Part shown: one piece after another, positions 14,533 through 23,287 of the stretch
Layout of the letters: each line of letters opens with the position of its first letter
Position numbering within the stretch: the first letter of the stretch is position 1
Origin: an uncultured Prevotellaceae bacterium
Lineage (GTDB): Bacteria > Bacteroidota > Bacteroidia > Bacteroidales > Bacteroidaceae
NCBI GenBank assembly: GCA_902800495.1
Contig: CADCET010000034.1
Span: 1 to 33,040 of the forward strand
Length of the DNA stretch: 33,040 bases
Reading direction: 5' to 3'
The notes under the pieces: model-generated
Database searches by the model: none
Seen by the model: the letters and a program-made list of their open reading frames with translations, nothing else
What the model was told of the DNA's origin: nothing
Program-made: the position numbers and the translations under genes

Positions 14533-15912
14533 ATGAAGAATGTAGAAACAACAAAGTTAGAGAGGGCTAATTTTAGCAGCAAGTTAGGTGTTATATTAGC
14601 AACAGCGGGCTCGGCTGTCGGTCTGGGCAACGTGTGGCGTTTCCCCTATATGGCCGGCGAGAACGGCGGAGCCATTTTCATCCTGATATACATCCTGTGC
14701 GTGCTACTCTTAGGCATTCCCTGTATGATCAGTGAGTTTATCATCGGGCGTCACGGTCAGGCGAATACGGCGCGAGCCTATAAGAAGCTGGCAGGACGTA
14801 CACCGTGGTCGGTTATCGGCTATATGGGCGTGTTGACGGGATTTCTCATCACGGGCTACTACGCCGTGGTGGCTGGCTGGTGCCTGCAGTATGTATGGGC
14901 ATCACTTATCGGACAGATGCACGGCGACCCCACTTACTTCCAAACGTACTTTGCCGAGTTCTCTGCCGACCCCGTGAAGCCCATCTTCTGGACGGTCATC
15001 ATCTTAGGCGGCACATATCTTATTATTAAGAGCGGTGTGCGCGACGGCATTGAACGGGCGTCGAAACTGATGATGCCGACACTCTTCTTGTTGCTGCTCG
15101 TCATCGTCGGCGCATCGTGCCTGCTGCCAGATGCCGGCAAGGGCATAGTATTTCTGTTCAAGCCCGACTTCACGGCCATCAACAGCGACGTGTTCTTAGC
15201 CGCCTTAGGACAGGCGTTCTACTCGCTGTCGATAGCCATGGGCTGCATCTGCACATACGCCAGCTATTTCTCGCGACAGACAGACCTCACGAAGTCGGCT
15301 GTGCAGATAGGCGTCATCGACTCCTTCGTCGCCATCCTCGCCGGTCTTATGATTTTCCCTGCAGCCTTCTCCGTCGGTGTCAGTCCCGACTCCGGCCCAT
15401 CGCTCATCTTCATCACCCTGCCCAACGTCTTCCACCAGGCCTTCGCATCTATGCCCGTCGTGGGCTACATCATCGCCCTGCTCTTCTTCGTTCTGCTGTC
15501 GTTGGCAGCCCTGACGTCGCTGATGTCACTGCACGAGGTGTCGACGGCCTTCTTCCACGAGGAGCTGCACATCACCCGGAAGCGGGCGGCGGTCATTGTC
15601 ACCGTCTCGACGTGCATCATCGGCATCTTCTGCTCGCTGTCGTTAGGAGCCGTCGGACAGACGTTAGAGTTCTTCGGCCGTTCGCTGTTCGACTGGTTCG
15701 ACTTCGTGACTGGTCAGATCTTCCTGCCTATCGTTGGCTTCCTGACGTGTATCTTCATAGGCTGGTTCGTACCGCATAAGGTGGTACACGACGAGTTTAC
15801 CAACTGGGGCACGTTGCGAGGCCGCTACTTCCACCTCTTCCTGTTCCAGGTGAAGTACGTCTGCCCGATCTGCATCTTATTCATTTTCCTTCATCAACTC
15901 GGACTAATCTAA
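14533..15912 (+). CDS. Sodium-dependent transporter, NSS/SNF family (first of pair)
   Basis: 459 residues and about 11-12 membrane helices. TM1 carries the family signature GSAVGLGNVWRFPYMAGENG, where bacterial NSS members bind sodium and substrate. Further landmarks are IPCMISEFIIGRHGQANTARA and the helix-6/8 region (ALGQAFYSLSIAMGCICTYASYFS, GLMIFPAAFSVG). The substrate is probably an amino acid or a related small amine; it cannot be read from sequence. The last base of its stop codon is the first base of the next ATG (TAATG), so the two paralogues are cotranscribed and translationally coupled. Confidence 0.92.
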   Translation: MKNVETTKLERANFSSKLGVILATAGSAVGLGNVWRFPYMAGENGGAIFILIYILCVLLLGIPCMISEFIIGRHGQANTARAYKKLAGRTPWSVIGYMGVLTGFLITGYYAVVAGWCLQYVWASLIGQMHGDPTYFQTYFAEFSADPVKPIFWTVIILGGTYLIIKSGVRDGIERASKLMMPTLFLLLLVIVGASCLLPDAGKGIVFLFKPDFTAINSDVFLAALGQAFYSLSIAMGCICTYASYFSRQTDLTKSAVQIGVIDSFVAILAGLMIFPAAFSVGVSPDSGPSLIFITLPNVFHQAFASMPVVGYIIALLFFVLLSLAALTSLMSLHEVSTAFFHEELHITRKRAAVIVTVSTCIIGIFCSLSLGAVGQTLEFFGRSLFDWFDFVTGQIFLPIVGFLTCIFIGWFVPHKVVHDEFTNWGTLRGRYFHLFLFQVKYVCPICILFIFLHQLGLI

Positions 15913-17261
15913 TGGAGCGTGGTAATTTCAGCAGTAAGATAGGTATTATCTTGGCAACGGCGGGGTCGGCCGTCGGCTTAGGCAACGTGTGGCGATTCCC
16001 GTTCATGACGGGACAGAACGGCGGCGCGGCCTTTATCATCCTCTACTTCGGCTGCATCCTGCTGTTAGGCATACCGGGCATGGTGAGCGAGTTTATCATT
16101 GGCCGCCACGCCCAGGCCAACGCCTATCGGGCCTACGGCAAGATGGGCGGCAAGCTCTGGCGGGGCGTCGGACTGTTGGGCATCCTGACGTCGACCATCA
16201 TCCTGGGCTTCTACGCCGTCGTAGCCGGCTGGTGCCTGCAATACCTCTTCGCGTCCATCAGCAGCCAGTTGAGCGGCGACGCCAATTATGTCCAACAGTA
16301 TTTCCTATCGTTCTCGAGCGACCCGCTGAAGCCCTGCCTCTGGGGCGTGGTCTTCGTGCTCATCACCCATTTCGTCATCGTCCGGGGCGTGCAGAAAGGC
16401 ATCGAGCGCGCATCGAAGATCCTGATGCCGCTGCTGCTGTTGCTGCTCGTCATCATTGTCGTGGCATCGTGTCTGTTGCCAGGCGCCATCGAGGGCATAC
16501 GGTTCCTGCTGCTACCCGACTTCTCGAAAGTCACCCACAGCGTACTGCTCGAAGCTCTCGGACAGGCGTTCTTCTCGCTGTCGTTAGGCACGGCCTGTCT
16601 CTGTACCTACGCCAGCTACTTCTCGCGAGGGACGAACCTGCTGCGCTCGGCCACGCAGATAGCCCTGCTCGACACCTTCATCGCCATTCTTGCCGGTCTT
16701 ATGATTTTCCCTGCGGCCTTCTCCGTAGGTGTCAACCCCGATAGTGGTCCATCGCTCATCTTCATCACGCTGCCCAATGTCTTCCAGCAGGCATTCTCGG
16801 CCATGCCCGTCGCGGGGTATATCGTGAGCATTCTCTTCTACGCCCTGCTGGTGTTTGCCGCCCTGACGTCGACCATCTCGATGCACGAGATAGGCACCGC
16901 CTTCTTCCATGAGGAGCTGAAGCTGAAGCGTGGCAGCGCCGCCTGGATCCTAACCATCGTCTGCAGCATCATCTGCGTGTTCTGCTCACTCAGCGTCGGC
17001 GCCGTTGGCGGCATCAGCCTCTTCGGTATGTCGCTGATGGACTTCTGCGACTTCCTGACGGCACAGGTCATGCTGCCTGCCGGCGCTCTGCTGACAAGCA
17101 TCATGATAGGATGGGTGGTTGGAAAGAGGGCTGTCCGCGACGAGTTTACCAACGGCGGCACCGTCAGCCAGTCGTTGTTTACCGTCTGGCGTTTCAGCGT
17201 GCGCTACGTCGTCCCGCTGTGCATCCTGCTCATCTTCCTCCACCAGTTCGGCTTGATATGA
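15912..17261 (+). CDS. Sodium-dependent transporter, NSS/SNF family (second of pair)
   Basis: 449 residues, a paralogue of the preceding gene: same TM1 motif (GSAVGLGNVWRFPFMTGQNG), same IPGMVSEFIIGRHAQANAYRA and ALGQAFFSLSLGTACLCTYA, and an almost identical stretch around GLMIFPAAFSVGV. The C-terminus (ILLIFLHQFGLI) also matches (ILFIFLHQLGLI), pointing to tandem duplication followed by divergence. The pair may work on different substrates or as a heteromer; neither can be decided here. It overlaps the HHH gene by 4 bases (ATGA). Confidence 0.92.
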   Translation: MERGNFSSKIGIILATAGSAVGLGNVWRFPFMTGQNGGAAFIILYFGCILLLGIPGMVSEFIIGRHAQANAYRAYGKMGGKLWRGVGLLGILTSTIILGFYAVVAGWCLQYLFASISSQLSGDANYVQQYFLSFSSDPLKPCLWGVVFVLITHFVIVRGVQKGIERASKILMPLLLLLLVIIVVASCLLPGAIEGIRFLLLPDFSKVTHSVLLEALGQAFFSLSLGTACLCTYASYFSRGTNLLRSATQIALLDTFIAILAGLMIFPAAFSVGVNPDSGPSLIFITLPNVFQQAFSAMPVAGYIVSILFYALLVFAALTSTISMHEIGTAFFHEELKLKRGSAAWILTIVCSIICVFCSLSVGAVGGISLFGMSLMDFCDFLTAQVMLPAGALLTSIMIGWVVGKRAVRDEFTNGGTVSQSLFTVWRFSVRYVVPLCILLIFLHQFGLI

Positions 17262-18130
17262 AACTGTTCTATCTGACAAAGTCAGACCGCCGTACTATCA
17301 TCCTCCTGCTATGCATCATAGCGACGGCGTTGGGCGTCATCTATCTGACCGACAGCCGGCAGGAGACGGCGACGCTCAAGGACGCGTCAGTTAAAAAGGT
17401 CGACAAGAGCAGTCAGCACATCTATTACTATCAAGGCGAACCACGGCAGGCGGAACTCTTCCCCTTCGATCCCAACACCGCCGACAGCACCCAGCTCCTG
17501 CGCCTCGGTCTGCAACCTTGGCAGGTGCGCAACATCTACAAATACCGGGCGGCTGGCGGCGTCTATCGTAAGCCGCGCGACTTCGCCCGTCTCTATGGCC
17601 TTACCCTGAAGCAATACCGCCGTTTGGAACCATACATCCGTATCAAGGAAGAAGATATGCCGGCAGACAACTATTTCTATGCCTACGAGCCGATAGAGGA
17701 GCGCGACACCGTGCGCTATCCTATCAAGATACAGTCTGACGAGCGTATCGTACTGAACCGGGCCGACACCACCACGCTGCGCAAGGTGCCTGGCATCGGC
17801 TCACACTTCGCCCGCAAGATCGTGGAGTATCGGCGCAGACTCGGCGGCTTCTACCGCGTACAGCAACTCTTGGAAATCGAAGACTTCCCCGAAACGGCCA
17901 TCGCCTTCTTCATCATCCCCGACTCCACACAACCCAAGCCTTGTATCAATGTCAACCGCCTCAGCCTCAACGAGCTGAAGCGCCACCCCTACATCAACTT
18001 CTATCAGGCACGCGACATCGTCGACTACCGCCGGCTGCACGGTCCCATCAAGAGTCTGAAAGAACTCAGCCTCAGCCGCGACTTCACGCCAGAGGCCATC
18101 GAACGGTTAGAGGCGTACGTCACATACTGA
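17258..18130 (+). CDS. Helix-hairpin-helix (ComEA-like) membrane-anchored protein
   Basis: 290 residues. One N-terminal membrane helix (IILLLCIIATALGVIYL, about 14-30) is followed by three related HhH units: PFDPNTADSTQLLRLGLQPWQ, VLNRADTTTLRKVPGIGSHFA and INVNRLSLNELKRHPYINFY, each followed by an IVxYR or IYKYR helix. The middle unit has the canonical VPGIG hairpin that binds DNA backbone non-specifically. ComEA proteins bind incoming DNA during transformation, but this domain also occurs widely in Bacteroidetes without competence genes. The start at 17258 overlaps the transporter stop; an ORF extension upstream lies inside that gene. Confidence 0.87.
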   Translation: MKLFYLTKSDRRTIILLLCIIATALGVIYLTDSRQETATLKDASVKKVDKSSQHIYYYQGEPRQAELFPFDPNTADSTQLLRLGLQPWQVRNIYKYRAAGGVYRKPRDFARLYGLTLKQYRRLEPYIRIKEEDMPADNYFYAYEPIEERDTVRYPIKIQSDERIVLNRADTTTLRKVPGIGSHFARKIVEYRRRLGGFYRVQQLLEIEDFPETAIAFFIIPDSTQPKPCINVNRLSLNELKRHPYINFYQARDIVDYRRLHGPIKSLKELSLSRDFTPEAIERLEAYVTY

Positions 18131-18231
18131 TTATTACAGACCCGCTGCCACTGCTTCATGACAAAGCGACGTTTTTTCTTAAAAAAGCTAAAAAGATATA
18201 TATATAATAAGGTGTAAGCAAAAAGATTGCG

Positions 18232-18239
18232 TACTTTTG
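18232..18239 (+). promoter_or_regulatory. -7 box of topA
   Basis: TACTTTTG is followed by C, 42 bases before the topA ATG. No good -33 TTTG is visible. The leader contains an AATTGATAATTGATAATT spacer repeat (18257-18274). Confidence 0.6.
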
Positions 18240-18281
18240 CACCCCACAATTGAAAAATTGATAATTGATAATTAAAAAAAT

Positions 18282-20576
18282 ATGCAAAAAAATCTGGTAA
18301 TCGTAGAGTCACCGGCCAAGGCAAAGACCATTGAGAAGTTCTTAGGCAAGGACTTCAAGGTGATGTCGAGCTATGGCCACATCCGCGACTTGAAGAAAAA
18401 GGAACTGAGTATAGACGAGCAGACACTGGAACCGGAATACGAGATTCCCGACGAGAAGAAGAAGCTGGTAAGCGAACTGAAGAAGCAGGCCAAGGACGCA
18501 GCAAAGGTGTGGTTGGCTTCCGATGAAGACCGCGAGGGAGAGGCCATCTCCTGGCATCTGTGCGAGGTGCTGGGACTGGACGAGGAGAAGACCAACCGTA
18601 TCGTGTTCCACGAGATTACGAAGTCGGCCATCTTAGACGCCATCGAACATCCGCGCCACTTAGACATGAACTTGGTGAACGCCCAGCAGGCCCGCCGCGT
18701 GCTCGACCGTCTGGTAGGCTTCAAGGTGTCGCCCGTGCTGTGGCGCAAGGTGAAGCCGTCGCTCTCGGCTGGTCGTGTGCAGAGTGTGGCCGTGCGCCTC
18801 ATCGTCGAACGTGAGCGCGAACTGCAGGCCTTCAAGAGCGAGCCTTATTACAGCGTCAGCGCCGTCTTCGGCGTGCAGAACGCCGACGGTTCGCAGTCGG
18901 AGGTGAAGGCCCTGCTGGCCAACCGTCTGAAGACCCACGAGGAGGTGGAACAGCTGTTAGAGGTCTGCAAGGACGCCACATTCGTTGTCGAGAGTGTACA
19001 GAAGAAGCCGATGAAGCGTACACCGGCACCGCCTTTCACGACGTCGACGCTTCAGCAGGAGGCCGCCCGCAAGTTAGGCTTCACCGTCAGTCAGACGATG
19101 ATGGTGGCACAGCACCTGTATGAGAACGGTCGCATCACTTATATGCGTACCGACTCGGTGAACCTGTCGACGCTCTGTCTCGGCGCTTCGAAGGAAGAGA
19201 TCACGAAGCTCTACGGTGATGACTACTCGAAGACCCGCCAGTACCACACCAACTCGAAAGGTGCCCAGGAGGCTCACGAAGCCATCCGTCCCACCTATAT
19301 GGACCAGCCCACCGTTGAGGGCACGGCTCAAGAGAAGCGTCTCTACGACCTGATCTGGAAGCGCACCATCGCCTCGCAGATGGCCGACGCCGAACTGGAG
19401 AAGACGACGGTGGAGATTAAGAGCGCCGGTGGAACCTTCATCGCCCAGGGCGAGGTCGTGAAGTTCGACGGTTTCCTGAAAGTCTACCGCGAGTCGACCG
19501 ACGACGAGGAACAGCAGGAAGAGTCAGGACACCTGCTGCCACCGCTCCAGGAGGGTCAGGAACTGATGCGCCGCGAGATAACGGCCACCGAGCGCTTCAG
19601 CTTAGGACCGCTGCGCTACACCGAAGCCTCGCTGGTACACAAGCTCGAAGAACTGGGCATCGGCCGTCCGTCGACCTACGCCCCCACCATCTCGACCATC
19701 CAGCAGCGCGAATACGTGCAGAAGGGTGACAAGAAAGGTGAGGAGCGCCAGTACACCATCGACACGCTGAAGGGCCGTCAGGTGACGCAGAAAGTGCGCA
19801 CCGAGATGGCCGGCTCCGATAAGGGCAAGCTCATGCCGACAGACATCGGCCTGGTGGTGAACGACTTCCTGATGAAGAACTTCCCCGGCATCATGGACTA
19901 CAACTTCACGGCGAAGGTGGAGCAGGACTTCGACCAGATAGCCGAAGGCACGGAGCAGTGGTCGAAGATGCTGAAGACCTTCGACAAGAGTTTCGAACCC
20001 ACCGTCGACAAGGCCATGAACAGCCGCAACGAGCATAAGGCCGGTGAGCGTCAGTTGGGTATCGACCCAAAGACCCACCGTCCCGTCTACGTCAAGATAG
20101 GCCGCTACGGTCCTGTCATCCAGATAGGCACTGCCGAGGATAAGGAAAAGCCACTCTTCGCCCAGCTGCCCAAAGAGATGAGTATGGAGTCGATGACGCT
20201 GGAAGAGGCCCTGGAGCTCTTCAAGCTGCCCCGCACACTGGGCGAGTTCGAGAAGAAGCCCGTATCGATAGGTGCCGGCCGCTTCGGACCCTACGTGCTG
20301 CACGACGGTAAGTACACGTCGCTGCCGAAAGACACCGACCCGATGACCATCACGCTCGACCAGGCCATCCGTCTGGTGCAGGAGAAGCGCCTGACGGAGA
20401 AGAAGAAGCACCTGAAAATCTTCCTCGAAGACGAGAAGTTGGAGATCCTGAACGGTCGCTACGGCCCCTACCTCGTCTACGACGGCAAGAACTACCGTCT
20501 GCCGAAGGCTATGCATGAGCGGGCCGAAGAGCTGAAGTACGAGGAGTGCATGGAGATTATCAATAAGAGTAAATGA
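18282..20576 (+). CDS. topA: DNA topoisomerase I
   Basis: 764 residues. Relaxes negative supercoils by single-strand passage, opposing gyrase. Seen are TOPRIM VIVESPAKAKTIEKFLG at the start, the acidic triad region SDEDREGEAISWH, the domain II/III core VLDRLVGFKVSPVLWRKV and LSAGRVQSVAVRLI, and the active site ITYMRTDS with the nucleophile at about Tyr-287. VHKLEELGIGRPSTYAPT follows. The C-terminal part lacks CxxC zinc fingers and carries TopoI C-terminal repeats (IGRYGPVIQIG, GAGRFGPYVLHDGKYTSLP, GRYGPYLVYDGKNYRLP). Its stop overlaps the aroK ATG (ATGA). Confidence 0.97.
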   Translation: MQKNLVIVESPAKAKTIEKFLGKDFKVMSSYGHIRDLKKKELSIDEQTLEPEYEIPDEKKKLVSELKKQAKDAAKVWLASDEDREGEAISWHLCEVLGLDEEKTNRIVFHEITKSAILDAIEHPRHLDMNLVNAQQARRVLDRLVGFKVSPVLWRKVKPSLSAGRVQSVAVRLIVERERELQAFKSEPYYSVSAVFGVQNADGSQSEVKALLANRLKTHEEVEQLLEVCKDATFVVESVQKKPMKRTPAPPFTTSTLQQEAARKLGFTVSQTMMVAQHLYENGRITYMRTDSVNLSTLCLGASKEEITKLYGDDYSKTRQYHTNSKGAQEAHEAIRPTYMDQPTVEGTAQEKRLYDLIWKRTIASQMADAELEKTTVEIKSAGGTFIAQGEVVKFDGFLKVYRESTDDEEQQEESGHLLPPLQEGQELMRREITATERFSLGPLRYTEASLVHKLEELGIGRPSTYAPTISTIQQREYVQKGDKKGEERQYTIDTLKGRQVTQKVRTEMAGSDKGKLMPTDIGLVVNDFLMKNFPGIMDYNFTAKVEQDFDQIAEGTEQWSKMLKTFDKSFEPTVDKAMNSRNEHKAGERQLGIDPKTHRPVYVKIGRYGPVIQIGTAEDKEKPLFAQLPKEMSMESMTLEEALELFKLPRTLGEFEKKPVSIGAGRFGPYVLHDGKYTSLPKDTDPMTITLDQAIRLVQEKRLTEKKKHLKIFLEDEKLEILNGRYGPYLVYDGKNYRLPKAMHERAEELKYEECMEIINKSK

Positions 20577-21100
20577 AAAGAATCATCCTGATAGGCTACA
20601 TGGGGTCGGGGAAGACCACTGTGGGACGGGCACTGGCCAAGGAGATGGGGCTACCGTTCTACGACCTCGACTGGTATATCGAGAACCGGATGCGTAAGAA
20701 GGTGAGCCAGATTTTCGCCGAACAGGGTGAGGAGGGCTTCCGCCGCATCGAGCGCAATATGCTGCACGAGGTGGCCGAGTTCGAGGATGTCGTCATCAGC
20801 TGCGGCGGCGGCACGCCCTGTTTCTTCGACAACATAGACTACCTGAACAGTCAGGCCCAGGTGGTGTGGCTGCGCTGTGAACCTGAGGTGCTGCAAAAGC
20901 ATCTCCTCATGGGCAAGGGCGACCGTCCGCTGCTGAAAGGCAAGTCGCCCGAGGAGCTGATAGCCTATATCCGCGAACAGCTGACCTACCGTGAACAGTT
21001 CTACTCGAAGGCTCGCTACACCTTGGATGTCAGTCTTATGGACAACTTCGACAAGATTAAGATTACGATAGAGAAACTGAAAGAGCTACTCAACTTGTAA
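20573..21100 (+). CDS. aroK: Shikimate kinase
   Basis: 175 residues. Phosphorylates shikimate with ATP in aromatic amino acid synthesis. P-loop GYMGSGKTT at residues 8-16, shikimate-binding Asp in FYDLDWYIE, RIERNMLHEV, the Walker B-like ISCGGGTP, and the LID Arg in GDRPLLKGK are all present. It is coupled to topA by a 4-base overlap. The pairing is probably a shared transcript, not a shared pathway. A bidirectional terminator follows. Confidence 0.95.
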   Translation: MKRIILIGYMGSGKTTVGRALAKEMGLPFYDLDWYIENRMRKKVSQIFAEQGEEGFRRIERNMLHEVAEFEDVVISCGGGTPCFFDNIDYLNSQAQVVWLRCEPEVLQKHLLMGKGDRPLLKGKSPEELIAYIREQLTYREQFYSKARYTLDVSLMDNFDKIKITIEKLKELLNL

Positions 21101-21104
21101 TAAA

Positions 21105-21137
21105 ACGGCCGAAAGCGAGATGCTTTCGGCTGTTTTG
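21105..21137. terminator. Bidirectional terminator between aroK and GH67 gene
   Basis: Stem GCCGAAAGC (21108-21116), loop GAGAT, GCTTTCGGC (21122-21130), extendable to about 12 bp with a G-U pair. It is followed by a T-rich run on the plus strand (TGTTTTGTTTTG) and on the minus strand (CGTTTTATT). It serves convergent aroK and GH67 genes. Confidence 0.85.
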
Positions 21138-21142
21138 TTTTG

Positions 21143-23113
21143 TTATTTCGTGTAGCCACATTCCGGATTCTCGTACATACCGATGTGAATCCTAAACTTC
21201 ATCATCTCGTCAAGGTTGTGGACGGGATGCTCCACATCCAACGGTAAGGGACGATGGGAGAAGGTCTGGAAATAGAGCAGACAAGCGTCACGCCACCACT
21301 CGGCATCACGGGCCTGGATGCGGAGTTTGCGCTGCACCTCGTAGAAGCGCTGCTGGTCGATGACGGGCTGCATCGCATCCCAGAAGGCAAGCAGACGTCG
21401 CGTCTCGCGGACACCATCGTCGTACTTATGGCAAAGCTCGTCCCAGAAAGTGCGACCGCTCCTCATACGGTAGTCCCAGGGCACATGATGGAACCATGCC
21501 AACAGGTTCTCCGGACAGGTCTTGATGTCGTTGTAGAGACGGCAGAGCGAGTCAGGGTACTGACGGACATTGGCCGAACCGGCAAGCGTGCGGTCGAAGC
21601 CCAGTCCGATGCTGTCGGCCTTATGATAGTAAGGCGGCGTCCAGTCGGCTCTTGTGCCGCGCGGGCTGTACCAAGGTTCGGGACCGTAGTGATGGGTACC
21701 GGCAAAGATGTGATGGATGCCTAACGGCATCATATAGTTGACGCAGTTCTCACGAGAGTCGAGCATCAGCTGCGACAGCGTCGCCACACAGCGGGCATTG
21801 GTGGTAAAGGTTTGGAGTAGCCATTCGTCGGCAATCTCCTTCGACGACAGGGCGGGGTTCCAAGCCAGTCGTCCGAAGGCATACCAGTTGGCTTGTGCGA
21901 AGTGGTGACCGCACCAGTTGGTGTCGTCGCCGATATTGGCCACACCGGCCATCGCCTTCAGACTGGCAGGCTTCACAAAAGAGAAGAACTCCTTCCACAT
22001 GGGGGCGAGATAGACCAGATGATTGGCGGCGCCGAGATACTCCTGCGTAATCTGGAACTCTACCATCATCGGCGTCTTCTGCATTGCCGTGAACAGCGGG
22101 CTGTAAGGCTCGCGGGGTTGGAAGTCGATGGGACCGTTTTTAATCTGGATGATGACATTGTCGGCAAACTGGCCGTCAAAAGGCATAAACTCCAGATAGG
22201 CCTGGTTAGCACGGTCGCTACTCTGGGGGGCATAGACAAAGGCGCGCCACATGACGATGCCCTTATGGGGCTTGAGCGCAGCGGCCAGCATGTTGGCTCC
22301 GTCAACATGGGTGCGGCCGAAGTCCTGCGGACCAGGTTCGCCCTCGGAGTTGGCCTTCACAAGGAAGCCGCCAAAGTCGGGAATCAACTTGTAGATCTCG
22401 TTCACCTTATCCTTCCACCAACGGATGACATCAGCATCGAGCGGATCGGCAGTCTTCAGTCCACCAACCTTGATGGGCGATGCGAAATTGATGGAGAGGT
22501 AGACACGGATGCCATAGGGGCGCAGCTGGTCGGCAATGGCCTTCGTTTTCGCAAGACTCTCGGTAGCCAGGGCCTCGGGCTTGGCATTCACATTATTGAG
22601 CACGGTGCCATTGATGCCGACCGACGCACACGCACGCGCATACATTTTCATATGCATAGGGTCGGGATTCAAAAAGATACTCTTGCCCGCAAAGCCGCGC
22701 TCGACGGTGCCGTTAGGATTGTCCCAATGGTTCAGGATACGCAGGTCGTAGGCTGGCGCTTCCTTGATACCGAGGTTGTCGCAGGACTTACCCATCTGCT
22801 GGAGGCGCAACAGGTGGTAGGCGCCATAGAGCAGTCCGGCGTCGCCGGCAGCAGCTATCACGGTCTTGCCGCCCTGACTCGTAATGGTATAACCGTCGGC
22901 AGCCAGGCCCTTCTGACGTTTTAATGTTACAGGGCCGCCCGTCCAGTAGGTTTTCAACTCGGTCATAGCCGTACACTTGACGCCCGTAACTGCAGCTGCA
23001 GTGCTGACGTTATCAAAGCGCAGCCACAGGCGGCTGCCGTCTTCAGCCCTAACTACTGACACGCCCCATCCTACCAATTGCAGGAAAAGAACTGATAAAA
23101 GAAATCTTTTCAT
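21143..23113 (-). CDS. aguA: Secreted alpha-glucuronidase, GH67
   Basis: 656 residues with a cleavable signal peptide (MKRFLLSVLFLQLVGWGVSVVRA). It removes (4-O-methyl)glucuronic acid from glucuronoxylan oligosaccharides. The N-terminal part (DGYTITSQGGKTVIAAAGDAGLLYGAYHLLR) is the GH67 accessory beta domain. The barrel has RILNHWDNPNGTVERGFAG, FLVKANSEGEPGPQDFGR (probable acid Glu in SEGEPGP), FMPFDGQF (probable catalytic Asp) and MVEFQITQEYLG (second catalytic carboxylate region). Family length is typical. It has its own promoter; no other xylan-utilisation gene is in the window, so it may be an isolated CAZyme gene. Confidence 0.93.
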   Translation of the reverse strand: MKRFLLSVLFLQLVGWGVSVVRAEDGSRLWLRFDNVSTAAAVTGVKCTAMTELKTYWTGGPVTLKRQKGLAADGYTITSQGGKTVIAAAGDAGLLYGAYHLLRLQQMGKSCDNLGIKEAPAYDLRILNHWDNPNGTVERGFAGKSIFLNPDPMHMKMYARACASVGINGTVLNNVNAKPEALATESLAKTKAIADQLRPYGIRVYLSINFASPIKVGGLKTADPLDADVIRWWKDKVNEIYKLIPDFGGFLVKANSEGEPGPQDFGRTHVDGANMLAAALKPHKGIVMWRAFVYAPQSSDRANQAYLEFMPFDGQFADNVIIQIKNGPIDFQPREPYSPLFTAMQKTPMMVEFQITQEYLGAANHLVYLAPMWKEFFSFVKPASLKAMAGVANIGDDTNWCGHHFAQANWYAFGRLAWNPALSSKEIADEWLLQTFTTNARCVATLSQLMLDSRENCVNYMMPLGIHHIFAGTHHYGPEPWYSPRGTRADWTPPYYHKADSIGLGFDRTLAGSANVRQYPDSLCRLYNDIKTCPENLLAWFHHVPWDYRMRSGRTFWDELCHKYDDGVRETRRLLAFWDAMQPVIDQQRFYEVQRKLRIQARDAEWWRDACLLYFQTFSHRPLPLDVEHPVHNLDEMMKFRIHIGMYENPECGYTK

Positions 23114-23136
23114 AAATCATGTCGGTTTTTAGGCTG

Positions 23137-23144
23137 CAAAGATA
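23137..23144 (-). promoter_or_regulatory. -7 box of GH67 gene
   Basis: TATCTTTG on the minus strand, 23 bases upstream of the ATG. Confidence 0.55.
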
Positions 23145-23247
23145 TGAAAAACTCCACAAAAACACATTCGTAATCCGCTAATAAAGTTATGAAATTGTTT
23201 CAACTGTCAGTCTGTCATTAATTTCTTTCCGTTTTTTGAAGGTTTTG

Positions 23248-23279
23248 TTTGGCAGAATAGAGATTTTTGCGTAACTTCG
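23248..23279 (+). promoter_or_regulatory. Promoter of speA
   Basis: TTTG (23248-23251), a 20-base spacer, then TAACTTCG (23272-23279), one base off TAnnTTTG. It ends only 8 bases before the ATG, so the leader would be very short. Confidence 0.55.
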
Positions 23280-23287
23280 CAGCCGAT

